Source: Alphaproteobacteria bacterium
Lineage (GTDB): Bacteria; Pseudomonadota; Alphaproteobacteria; Micavibrionales; CSBR16-224
Direction of reading: 5' to 3'
NCBI GenBank assembly: GCA_006226225.1
Contig: SBHI01000221.1
Coordinates: forward strand, 1-28,325
Length of the DNA: 28,325 nucleotides
In this document: positions 1 to 7,347 of the stretch, one piece after another
Layout of the letters: the number at the start of each line of letters is the position of its first letter
How positions within the stretch are numbered: the first letter of the stretch is position 1
Position numbers and translations under genes: made by a program
Notes under the pieces: generated by a model
Databases searched by the model: none
Told to the model about the DNA's origin: nothing
Seen by the model: only the letters and a program-made list of their open reading frames with translations

Positions 1-720
1 CAAGACGGTCAGGATGGCCAAGACGGCCAACAGCAGGACGGACAGCAAGGTCAACAGGGTCAGCAAGGACAGCAGGGGCAACAAGGTCAGCAAGGTCAGC
101 AAGGTAACCAGAGTGGTGACCAAAGTGGTGATCAAAGCGGACAGCAAGGTCAGCAGAGTGACCAGAATGGTGACCAAAGCGGTCAGGATGGCCAGCAAAG
201 CGACCAGAATGGTGACCAGAGCGGCCAGAATCAGGATGGTCAAGGGCAGGATGGTCAGCAGAGTGACCAGAATGGTGATCAAAACGGTCAAGGCCAGGAT
301 CAGAATGGCGACCAACAAGATGGTCAGGGTCAAAATGGTGACGGCACGCCGGAAGAAGGTAAACTGGGAACAGATGAAGACAGTACCGTTCCTGTTGACG
401 GTGCCGGTGATATGCCGAGTGTTGAGAACGCCTCTGAAACACCCGGTCAAGAAGGCCAAGGTCAGGATGCTGACGGTCAGGACGGTGATGGCCAAGACGG
501 ACAAGGTCAGGATGGTGATGGTCAGGACGGCCAAGATGGTCAAGACGGTCAAGGCCAGGATGGCGGTATGACAGCCGATGAACTGCAAAAGCAGCTTGAA
601 AAAGCCCAGCAGCAAGAAGCGCAGGGTGATGGTCAGGATGCTGACGGTCAGGACGGACAAGACGGTCAGGATGGTCAAGACGGACAGGACGGTCAGCAAG
701 GTCAAAAAGGTCAGCAGAGC
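1..720 (+). repeat. Coding tandem repeat, GQD/GQQ type, period 9 bases
   Basis: Three blocks (1-351, 445-567, 625-720) of imperfect 9-base units code for Gly-Gln-Asp, Gly-Gln-Gln or close variants. They are separated by an acidic spacer (352-444) and a short helical segment (568-624, MTADELQKQLEKAQQQ). Synonymous codons alternate freely (CAG/CAA, GGT/GGC/GGA, GAC/GAT), so the repeat is better preserved as protein than as DNA. The product is expected to be a disordered, acidic, hydrophilic tether. Confidence 0.9.
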
Positions 721-1764
721 GGCGATCCGAGCCAGTCCAGCGATCAGGCCGGAACGGGCGACGGAAAATCCCTGTCCGAGCTGGCAAAGCAAGACTGGTC
801 ACAGTACGAAAAACGGATTGCGGAATTGCGCGGGCCGATCATGCAAACGCGGAAGGTTTTCAAGCGTGTGCAGGATCTGCAAATGCAGAATAAAAAGAAG
901 AAATCCACATCTATGGATATTCTGCCGCAGGACGGTGAGGTTATGGATCGTTTCAACATGGAGGCGCATAAGCATCTGACGCTGAAAAAAGCGATTGGTG
1001 ATGTGCAGGAAGACGATTTGAAACGCTTCCATCTCGATGATGATTACGAAATTCCGGCCGAGATCGATATTTTGATTATGATTGACGGTTCCGGCTCTAT
1101 GGGTATGGCTGGCGGTGCCGGTGCAAGCCCGCTGGAAAGCGCGTTGCAAGCAGGGGCGATTTTGTATGAAGCTGCTGCCGGTAAGGACATGAAAATGAAT
1201 GTCTATGTCGGTATGTGGGGTGATTCAAACGCACCGATCAAGATTAAGCCGGGTGATAACCGTACGAAAATCGGTCAGGTAATGCAGGCGATGCGTAGTG
1301 GTCTGCATAGTGGTACTGATCTGGCGCCTGCGATTAAGCGTGCGGCGGAAACGATTTCCGAACAGCGCGGTAAAGGCGACACATTGAGCGGCTTTACGCA
1401 TATTCTGGTTCTGTCCGATGGTGATATCGGTGACCAGATGGAATCGGTCAAGAACCTGGAGTCGCTGTTTAAATATTGTGACAAAGTCACGATGGATACG
1501 GCGATCATCAAGCCGCGCGGCGGTTCGTCAGAAATGGAACGGATGGCCAAGAACTTTAAAGGTAAAAAAGGTAAGCCGAATGAAGAAATCGGCACGGTCA
1601 TCGAAAACAAAGGTGATGCCGTTCCGATGGCGATTGTCGGTCTGCTGCTGAACAAAATCCGCAAATGCGGCAGCTTTAAAGCCGAGCCGCATCAGAAAAA
1701 ACGCCGTGACATGAAGAAGGCGGCGAATGAGATGAAAAAACGCGGCGGCGGACGCAGATGGTAG
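1..1764 (+). CDS. VWA-domain protein with long Gly-Gln-Asp repeat region (5' end outside window)
   Basis: The reading frame is open from base 1, so the gene begins left of the window; the ATG at 412 is internal. Counting codons from base 1, about 240 codons are a low-complexity Gly/Gln/Asp/Asn/Ser tract broken by short acidic and helical inserts. A VWA domain follows from about codon 355. Its metal-ion-dependent adhesion site is complete: DGSGS (first Asp codon 362), the Thr of SGTDLAP (codon 439) and the Asp of LSDGD (codon 473). The C-terminal tail is strongly basic and ends GGGRRW. VWA proteins of this kind (CobT, NorD, CbbO, ViaA) partner AAA ATPases, and an ATPase gene follows after 91 bases. 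CobT and BchD also carry an acidic linker before the VWA domain, though not a GQD repeat. The substrate is unknown. VWA assignment is firm; function is inferred from context. Confidence 0.88.
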   Translation, partial: QDGQDGQDGQQQDGQQGQQGQQGQQGQQGQQGQQGNQSGDQSGDQSGQQGQQSDQNGDQSGQDGQQSDQNGDQSGQNQDGQGQDGQQSDQNGDQNGQGQDQNGDQQDGQGQNGDGTPEEGKLGTDEDSTVPVDGAGDMPSVENASETPGQEGQGQDADGQDGDGQDGQGQDGDGQDGQDGQDGQGQDGGMTADELQKQLEKAQQQEAQGDGQDADGQDGQDGQDGQDGQDGQQGQKGQQSGDPSQSSDQAGTGDGKSLSELAKQDWSQYEKRIAELRGPIMQTRKVFKRVQDLQMQNKKKKSTSMDILPQDGEVMDRFNMEAHKHLTLKKAIGDVQEDDLKRFHLDDDYEIPAEIDILIMIDGSGSMGMAGGAGASPLESALQAGAILYEAAAGKDMKMNVYVGMWGDSNAPIKIKPGDNRTKIGQVMQAMRSGLHSGTDLAPAIKRAAETISEQRGKGDTLSGFTHILVLSDGDIGDQMESVKNLESLFKYCDKVTMDTAIIKPRGGSSEMERMAKNFKGKKGKPNEEIGTVIENKGDAVPMAIVGLLLNKIRKCGSFKAEPHQKKRRDMKKAANEMKKRGGGRRW

Positions 1765-1855
1765 GATAAGGTTTGAGAAAGCCGTATTTATTTAGGAACA
1801 GAAACAAAGAGAATATAAAAACAAAGTTTAAAAAAAGAAGAAAGAGGTAGGCAAG

Positions 1856-4792
1856 ATGGCAAAGAAAAAAGGTGAATTGAAAGGCAACGGAATTGATAAA
1901 TTGTTGCACAAGAAAATCTCCGATCTGACGGAAGAAGACGTCGATAAACTGGAGGTCGCACTCGGCACGAACGCGCGCCCGTACCCGATGTGGGGAACGG
2001 TCGTTGTTGACGAGGACGGACATCAGTCCATCGAGCAGCGCCTTGGCAAGATCAAGGATGATGAAGAGCCTCTGCGTCTTTACTCCGAGCGTCCTTATGA
2101 GGAAGTGATCGGTATGATGTACCGGGATATGCCTACGCCCAGTATGATGCCGATGTTGAAAGACATCCTCGAGATGATTAAGCCGGAAAGTAAAAGCCGC
2201 ATCTACTTCATGAAGGGTGATCCGGGTGCCGGTAAATCCTTCCTCGGTGGTCTGGTTGGCCGCGCACAATCCACGCGCCCTGTCGAAATTTTCGACTGTG
2301 GTGGTAAAAACATGAACGACCTTCTCTTCGAGATGGTTCTGGATTTCGGTGCCGGTGATGCGCTTCCCGAAGCAATTGATAAACGCCTTGCAGCCGGTGC
2401 GTTGCAGCCGCTGTCTTATGGTCTGCTGAAAAGCGGCCTGCCGAGCAAATTTGTCGAGGAAAGTGATGACGGCAAGCTGGTTATTGACTGGGAAGGCCTG
2501 AAAGAATCCGGTACGGAAAATGTTGAAAAAGCCTTTGCGGTTCTGACGAAAGTTAGCAAGCTTGAAGGTCTGGACAGCGCTGGCGGGAACGCATTGGGTA
2601 TGAACTCCCAATACGGTCTGGCGATCCGTGACTTTATCGAAGGTAACTTCTCGACCTATGATGAGTACAACAAATCGAAAGAAGGTACCGATAACGCCCT
2701 GCAGACATTCCTGCAGTTCGCGAATGGTGAGATCGATGAATGTACGGTTGTAAACCCGCTGAAAAACAAAGACCAAACAAGCGGTCCGAGTGAGTTCACC
2801 TTCCGCCGTGAAGACACGAAAGTGGGCTGGGGTATCGTGATGACCGGTAACGCGGTTGAAGATGGTACGACAACCCGTTCACTGAACAAATCGGTTTACT
2901 CGCGTCTGTCTCCGGTGACGATCCCCAAACCGTCTCTGATGGATTGGCAGCACCGTATCTGTCAGATCATGACAGGCTTGCCGGTATCGACGCTTTATAA
3001 TTCCTTCAAGGATAAAGCGGATAAAGATCCCGAGCAGTTCACGGAAATGCTGCTGTACTGGCGTGAAGCCGGTCTGACGGAAGAGCAGAAAGCTAATGTT
3101 CCGCAAATCCACACCTCGCTTCTGAAAAACTGGAAGAATGTTGTGGAAGCATCCGAGAAACTCGCCAAGTTCTACAAAGGCTGGGCAGAGCTGACGGATC
3201 CGGATAAGGCACTGATCAAAGACGGAAACCTTGTTGAAGAGGTGGATGAGGAATACCAGAAAGAGGTCAGCATTGACTTCCGTAAAGTCATCCAGCACTT
3301 GCAATACGCTATGCCGCTGCGTGCGCGCATGACGAAAAGCGAAAGCAACGAGGATGTCGATTTCGATCCGAAATCATGGGCGGAAAAACCTGCGAAACGC
3401 GTTAAGCGTACGAAGGAAAGCGTCGAGCGTAACTACGGTACGCGTCTGACCGATCTGCTTGCGGATAAAATCTACGAAACCTCGGGTGCTGCCGGTAAAC
3501 CGGTTCTGTACAAGCATCTGAAAGAGTTGATGAAACAATGTGGCCTGAAAGATCTGCACTTGCAGGAAGGTGCGCATAGTAACGTCAAATCCGTTGAAGC
3601 GTCGCTGAACATCAACCTGTTCGCAACGACCGATCCGAAAGAGCAGATGAAGCTGGCACAGAAAATGTTCGCCGACTATGTCCGTGAAAGCAATGCGGAT
3701 GTGAAAACGCAGGATGACAATGCAATTGTTACCGTTGCACAGATCAAGGAAACGCTGGATCGTGTGAAAACACAGCTCAGCAGTGATGATGCAAGCTTTG
3801 TTATTCCGAACACGGATGTCGAGACGCTGTCTTCGCAGCCTTTCATCACGGCGGAAAAAGTCGATGTTGCCAATGAGGCAAACCGCGACTTTGAGCCGGT
3901 GACGGAAGAGCTGGTTGATCATGATGCGCTTATGATGACACTGGCGTTCCCGAAAGCGAGCGAGCAGAATCTGAAAGCTGTCTGGGACAAGGAAAACCAC
4001 CTTGCACTGCTGCTGATGAAGAGCAACTACGCACAGAAACGTATCGACCTTGAAAGCGATATCGAAGAGCTGAAAGCACAGCAGCCTTCGGCATCTGCTG
4101 ACAATGACGAGGATGCAAGCGGCTTCTTCGCCGGTGGCGATGATGATTTGGTCGGCAAACAGAAAGAGCTTCTGGATCTTCTGAAGAAGGAACAGGCGCA
4201 GTTGAAAGATTTTGGCCAGCCCACAGACGAAGTGGACACATATATCAAATCGCTGAAACAAGACATCACCGCAGCAGGTGGCACGGTTGAAGATGATACC
4301 CGTACGGTAACGCCCTTCACCGGTGACATGATTCTGGATGATGATGTTAAAATCGCTGAGAACAACTCGGATACTGGTATCGGCGCGACGACAGTCGTGG
4401 TGAAAGCTACAAACGAGAATGGTGAAAGCGAACGTGTTCCGGTTCATATTATCGTCAACAACAACAGCCAGAAAACGCTGGTTGTCGGTGGCGAAACATC
4501 GGAGCGTTTGTCGACCCTGTTCCGCGAAGTTGGCGTGAAACATGTAAACCGCAATGACAAGAACGCGGCATCTCAACTGCGCGAAGCACTGGATGACATC
4601 CTGCGCGGCGCATCTGAAGAAACGCGTAACAATGTCCGCTCGGCTCTCTTGTTCCGTAACGACCCTGTCGGTGTTCCGGAAAGCAAGATTATCGAGCATA
4701 ATGAGAAGGCAAGTATGGAAGATATTCTTCTGTCTTACGAGCCTTACCTCGGCAAATATCTTGTTGCGAAACAGGCCCCGCGCAGTATCTAA
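1856..4792 (+). CDS. Large AAA-type ATPase, partner of the upstream VWA protein
   Basis: This 978-residue protein has a clear Walker A loop, GDPGAGKS at 121-128. Residues 281-360 resemble the second half of a MoxR-like AAA core: a helix ending NGEIDE, then a strand ending MTGN (sensor-1-like Asn332) and an Arg in YSRLSP (Arg350) that could be the finger. A standard hhhhDE Walker B is not evident; LVIDWE (208-213) is a weak candidate. The remaining 600 residues match no family I recognise; about 690-770 is charged, probably coiled coil with an Asp-rich break. The ATG follows GAGGT by seven bases. MoxR-type ATPases usually have 300-400 residues, so this is far larger. Position after a VWA gene suggests an ATP-driven remodelling or metal-insertion machine; that is inference. 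Confidence 0.82.
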   Translation: MAKKKGELKGNGIDKLLHKKISDLTEEDVDKLEVALGTNARPYPMWGTVVVDEDGHQSIEQRLGKIKDDEEPLRLYSERPYEEVIGMMYRDMPTPSMMPMLKDILEMIKPESKSRIYFMKGDPGAGKSFLGGLVGRAQSTRPVEIFDCGGKNMNDLLFEMVLDFGAGDALPEAIDKRLAAGALQPLSYGLLKSGLPSKFVEESDDGKLVIDWEGLKESGTENVEKAFAVLTKVSKLEGLDSAGGNALGMNSQYGLAIRDFIEGNFSTYDEYNKSKEGTDNALQTFLQFANGEIDECTVVNPLKNKDQTSGPSEFTFRREDTKVGWGIVMTGNAVEDGTTTRSLNKSVYSRLSPVTIPKPSLMDWQHRICQIMTGLPVSTLYNSFKDKADKDPEQFTEMLLYWREAGLTEEQKANVPQIHTSLLKNWKNVVEASEKLAKFYKGWAELTDPDKALIKDGNLVEEVDEEYQKEVSIDFRKVIQHLQYAMPLRARMTKSESNEDVDFDPKSWAEKPAKRVKRTKESVERNYGTRLTDLLADKIYETSGAAGKPVLYKHLKELMKQCGLKDLHLQEGAHSNVKSVEASLNINLFATTDPKEQMKLAQKMFADYVRESNADVKTQDDNAIVTVAQIKETLDRVKTQLSSDDASFVIPNTDVETLSSQPFITAEKVDVANEANRDFEPVTEELVDHDALMMTLAFPKASEQNLKAVWDKENHLALLLMKSNYAQKRIDLESDIEELKAQQPSASADNDEDASGFFAGGDDDLVGKQKELLDLLKKEQAQLKDFGQPTDEVDTYIKSLKQDITAAGGTVEDDTRTVTPFTGDMILDDDVKIAENNSDTGIGATTVVVKATNENGESERVPVHIIVNNNSQKTLVVGGETSERLSTLFREVGVKHVNRNDKNAASQLREALDDILRGASEETRNNVRSALLFRNDPVGVPESKIIEHNEKASMEDILLSYEPYLGKYLVAKQAPRSI

Positions 4793-4851
4793 TTGATAAG
4801 GCGCCAAGGGCCCGGTACTGAAACGACGGACACCATAAGCAAGGAATTCTT

Positions 4852-5289
4852 GTGACGGAAAAGAAAGACAAGTCCGGAAAAGTCAGTAACCCGAAAAGAT
4901 ATGATGGGGGGGGCTCCGCAAGCGGAGGCTCCCCTTCTTCATCTCGGGACAAGGCAGCTGCGACGGATAGCAATATCGAGATCGTGGCACGGCAGGCCGC
5001 ACGACTTCGGGCGATGGAAACAGGGCCCATGGAAATATTGCCGCATGGATCACGGCTTTATTTTGTTGATAAAGGATGGGAAACCTCTATCATAGAAAGC
5101 GATCCGAACGCTAGAACTGTTGCGACTCTGCGCGCATTGGAAGAGGCGTTCAAAGATCCGGAGGTGGGAACGATTTTTGTTCCAAAGGGTGCGCTTGTAA
5201 CATTGGCCGGGGTAACGCGAATTTGCCGCCGTTATGCCGCGAGCAAAGTGATTTATAAAGAAGAAGAAGGGAAACAAAGCGATGCCTGA
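4852..5289 (+). CDS. Hypothetical protein, third gene of the VWA/AAA operon
   Basis: A 145-residue protein starting with GTG, preceded by AAGGA five to ten bases upstream. Residues 1-40 are low-complexity and rich in Lys, Ser and Gly. Residues 45-135 look like a small folded alpha/beta domain with a conserved-looking stretch GTIFVPKGALVTLAGV. No signal peptide or membrane segment is visible and I do not recognise the family. The 3' end overlaps the next gene by eight bases, so translation of the two is probably coupled. A run of eight G (4906-4913) lies at codons 19-21; gain or loss of one base would bring an early stop. Function is unknown; by position it should be an accessory of the AAA/VWA pair. 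Confidence 0.75.
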   Translation: MTEKKDKSGKVSNPKRYDGGGSASGGSPSSSRDKAAATDSNIEIVARQAARLRAMETGPMEILPHGSRLYFVDKGWETSIIESDPNARTVATLRALEEAFKDPEVGTIFVPKGALVTLAGVTRICRRYAASKVIYKEEEGKQSDA

Positions 5290-6790
5290 TAACAAGAAAA
5301 ATGATAGCTCACTCAAGCAAGCTTTCATTGCGACATTGTGCAAACACCCCAAAGCTTCTGATTACCAACAGGATGCCTTTCGCAGCGCCGATATCATGGG
5401 CCTTTACAAAAAGTTGAAAGAGGCTGGTGAAACGCTCTCGAAGGAAGATTTTCTTGGTGCGGATAAAAGCGGGGAATATTTCCTTGGCTCCTCCCGCGCA
5501 TGGGACAATTTCCACCATATTGTTGAAATTTTGCGTGATAACGGTGAAGAGTTTACCGCAGAAGATTTCCTGACGGTGAAAGAAGGATCTTATTACCAGC
5601 GCCCGCTGATCGAAAGCGTTGTCACCCACGACAAAGTTGACAAATTGTTTACAGCTGATGTCTGGAAAGGCCGCTTTGAAGAAATGGAAAACCTGTGGTA
5701 CTACATTCCGCCGAATAAGCGCGGTCAATTGGCACAGGATGAGGATGGACGCATTCCGCTGAAACTGAAACGCGAAGTACTTGGTCTGGATGATCAGACG
5801 CAGCTTCGCGAAGAGTCTCTGAAAAAAATCGGCGTTGATTATAAAGCGATTCCGGATATGTTCTCGAAGCGCGGTACATTCGATGCGTTTTTACAGACTT
5901 TGTATGAGAACAATACACCGCTGAAAAAGGATGATCTGCTGTTTGTGAACAAAGACGGTGATACGATGTTCCACAATGCTGCGGCTTGGCAATATTACGA
6001 TAAAATCGTCGACAGCCTGCAGCAAACAGGACAAAGCTTTGGTATTGAGGAGCTGACCTTTAAACGCGGACGTAAACCGTCCATTCTGGAACGTGCTGCA
6101 CAGCATAAAATGCTTCACAAGGTTTTCGAGCCACGCTTCTGGATTGGACAGGTCGATGAGATGGTCGGTCTGTGGGACAATCTGCCGCCGGCACAAAAAG
6201 TCTTGAGCGGCCGCAACAGTTTCGATACGGTCGTTGCCGATGTAGAAAACATGACATACCGTTCGCATGTATCTTTGAACGAAGATATGACGGCAGCATC
6301 TTTGACCACGCCGATTGTTGCTAATGATGGCAAACAAAGTAAGGTTTTGCCGATCGGTCTGCGCGACACATGGGACAATATGGACATCGTGCGTGAGAAA
6401 CTGCAGTCCAAAAATGATGACCTGAAAGTTGCACATCTGCGTCATACGAGCGGTGCGCTGGAAAACACTGTTTTGATGGTGGCGGCAGAGGCTGGTCAAT
6501 TTGATAAGGTTCTGGATATTGTGCGCAGCGATAGTGATACGCTGCAAGTGCAGGACTTCCTGAAGCCGAACAAAAACGGTGTGTCTCTGCTGGATGTTTT
6601 GATTGAAAAACGTCAGTTGAAAAAAGCTTTTGCACCGGAGATTTGGGCAGGACGTCTGCGCGAGATGCATATACTGTGGAATAATGTTCAAAATCGTGAC
6701 CGCGGTCAGGTTGACTTCCAGAAAGTTGTTAGCCAGGTAAACCAGATGACGGTTCGTCAGAAACTGCGCCGTCCGGGTCGTAAAATGTAA
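5282..6790 (+). CDS. Protein with three ankyrin-like/helical repeats, last gene of the VWA/AAA operon
   Basis: A 502-residue soluble protein. Three units of about 105 residues lie at roughly 36-142, 199-302 and 364-467. Each starts with a helical pair resembling ankyrin helices (for example TMFHNAAAWQYYDKIVDSL or TVLMVAAEAGQFDKVLDIV), continues with a DF/DLL-containing loop, repeats the pattern, and closes with the signature (V/F/I)W-x-G-(R/Q)-x-x-EM-x-x-LW at Trp128, Trp287 and Trp455. The intervening linkers are charged. No enzyme motif was found, so a scaffold or adaptor is most likely. The ATG lies inside the 3' end of the preceding gene (ATGCCTGATAA overlap), and a strong terminator follows 26 bases after the stop. 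It could be a divergent ankyrin protein or a separate repeat family. Confidence 0.8.
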   Translation: MPDNKKNDSSLKQAFIATLCKHPKASDYQQDAFRSADIMGLYKKLKEAGETLSKEDFLGADKSGEYFLGSSRAWDNFHHIVEILRDNGEEFTAEDFLTVKEGSYYQRPLIESVVTHDKVDKLFTADVWKGRFEEMENLWYYIPPNKRGQLAQDEDGRIPLKLKREVLGLDDQTQLREESLKKIGVDYKAIPDMFSKRGTFDAFLQTLYENNTPLKKDDLLFVNKDGDTMFHNAAAWQYYDKIVDSLQQTGQSFGIEELTFKRGRKPSILERAAQHKMLHKVFEPRFWIGQVDEMVGLWDNLPPAQKVLSGRNSFDTVVADVENMTYRSHVSLNEDMTAASLTTPIVANDGKQSKVLPIGLRDTWDNMDIVREKLQSKNDDLKVAHLRHTSGALENTVLMVAAEAGQFDKVLDIVRSDSDTLQVQDFLKPNKNGVSLLDVLIEKRQLKKAFAPEIWAGRLREMHILWNNVQNRDRGQVDFQKVVSQVNQMTVRQKLRRPGRKM

Positions 6791-6816
6791 AAGCGGTATT
6801 ATGATATTTTTGCGAA

Positions 6817-6850
6817 ACGGCGCAGCAAATGCTGCGCCGTTTTTCTTTTT
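6817..6850 (+). terminator. Intrinsic terminator of the VWA/AAA operon
   Basis: A perfect ten-base-pair stem (6817-6826 with 6831-6840, loop AAAT) of GC-rich sequence is followed by a T-rich tract to 6850. It lies 26 bases after the stop of the repeat-protein gene and marks the end of the operon. Confidence 0.93.
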
Positions 6851-6980
6851 ATGCTGCGCTAAAATGATTCGGTTGAAGTGACGCATTCGTTGCTCAGTTC
6901 TGCAAAGCTGTGGAAAAATCGCGTTATTTTGTAATAATATTACCCATATTTTGAAAAAATTAGTCATTATAGAAATAAAA

Positions 6981-7010
6981 TTGACAAAAATCTAAAATTT
7001 TTGTTAACAT
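6981..7010 (+). promoter_or_regulatory. Sigma-70-like promoter upstream of the small ORF
   Basis: A perfect -35 hexamer TTGACA (6981-6986) is followed after 18 bases by TAACAT (7005-7010), which matches four of six -10 positions. It points towards the SD and small ORF at 7059-7311. The surrounding DNA is AT-rich, so a chance match is possible. Confidence 0.45.
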
Positions 7011-7058
7011 TTTAACTGTACTATCGTTTGCATTCATATGTGACGTTGCAGAAAGAAG

Positions 7059-7066
7059 AAGGAGGT
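7059..7066 (+). promoter_or_regulatory. Strong Shine-Dalgarno sequence without an obvious start codon
   Basis: AAGGAGGT is close to the ideal ribosome-binding sequence, but no ATG, GTG or TTG lies 4-14 bases downstream. The next candidates are a GTG at 7091 (15 codons, ending just before the 7141 ATG) and an ATG at 7095 (8 codons). It may belong to a leader peptide, an RNA element or a decayed gene. Confidence 0.4.
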
Positions 7067-7140
7067 TAACACTCGGAATCTGCAAAAGCTGTGAATGTTT
7101 ATTTTGAAAACAGTCATTTGAAAAACGGGGTCTTTTAGTT

Positions 7141-7311
7141 ATGAAACAGTTGAGCCAAGCCAAAGTCATCTTCGTCGTCGGAAACAATGTACCTGATCTG
7201 GGTATTGGAAATATCGTTCCGAAAGCGCCGAAACTGCGCATGGTTGGTGAAGACGAGACACCCGAACTTCTCCCCAAAGAAATTCATTGCTGCATTGCCG
7301 CCACCGATTAA
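7141..7311 (+). CDS. Possible small protein, 56 residues
   Basis: ATG to TAA, 56 residues, starting MKQLSQAKVIFVVGNN and ending EIHCCIAATD. Its codon choice looks like that of the neighbouring genes, and it is the only sizeable + strand ORF behind the promoter-like site at 6981-7010. Its own ribosome-binding site is weak (CGGGG, 11 bases upstream). An in-frame stop at 7105 rules out a longer form. No family is recognised. The paired Cys near the C-terminus is notable in so short a protein. It may be a true small protein, a peptide precursor, or a chance ORF. Confidence 0.4.
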   Translation: MKQLSQAKVIFVVGNNVPDLGIGNIVPKAPKLRMVGEDETPELLPKEIHCCIAATD

Positions 7312-7347
7312 GGCGCAGCAAATTCAGTTTCTGACATAGCTGGAATT

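Larger units (their letters stand above)
6851..7347. other. Gap between operons with a possible promoter and one small ORF
   Basis: The left part (about 6860-7030) is AT-rich and includes a short palindrome, GTAAT-AAT-ATTAC, at 6931-6943. It is followed by a promoter-like pair, an isolated strong Shine-Dalgarno sequence at 7059-7066 and a 56-codon ORF at 7141-7311. Bases 7312-7347 up to the lpd stop show nothing I can name; no terminator for lpd was seen there. Confidence 0.6.

Noticed and set aside
412..414. ATG as start of the VWA gene
   Set aside because: The same frame is open without a stop to base 1 with the same repeat character, so the true start is outside the window.
14..571. Open frame of 185 codons in the second forward frame over the repeat region
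   Set aside because: It is a by-product of the 9-base repeat, rich in Lys/Arg/Met/Val with no domain; the first frame continues into the VWA domain.
1..720. CRISPR-like periodicity
   Set aside because: The units are 9 bases long, imperfect and in frame; there are no spacers or conserved 25-40-base repeats.
3374..4807. Long minus-strand open frame (477 codons) opposite the AAA gene
   Set aside because: It mirrors a well-supported plus-strand gene and shows no domain. The same holds for minus-strand frames at 1676-2776 and 5891-6967.
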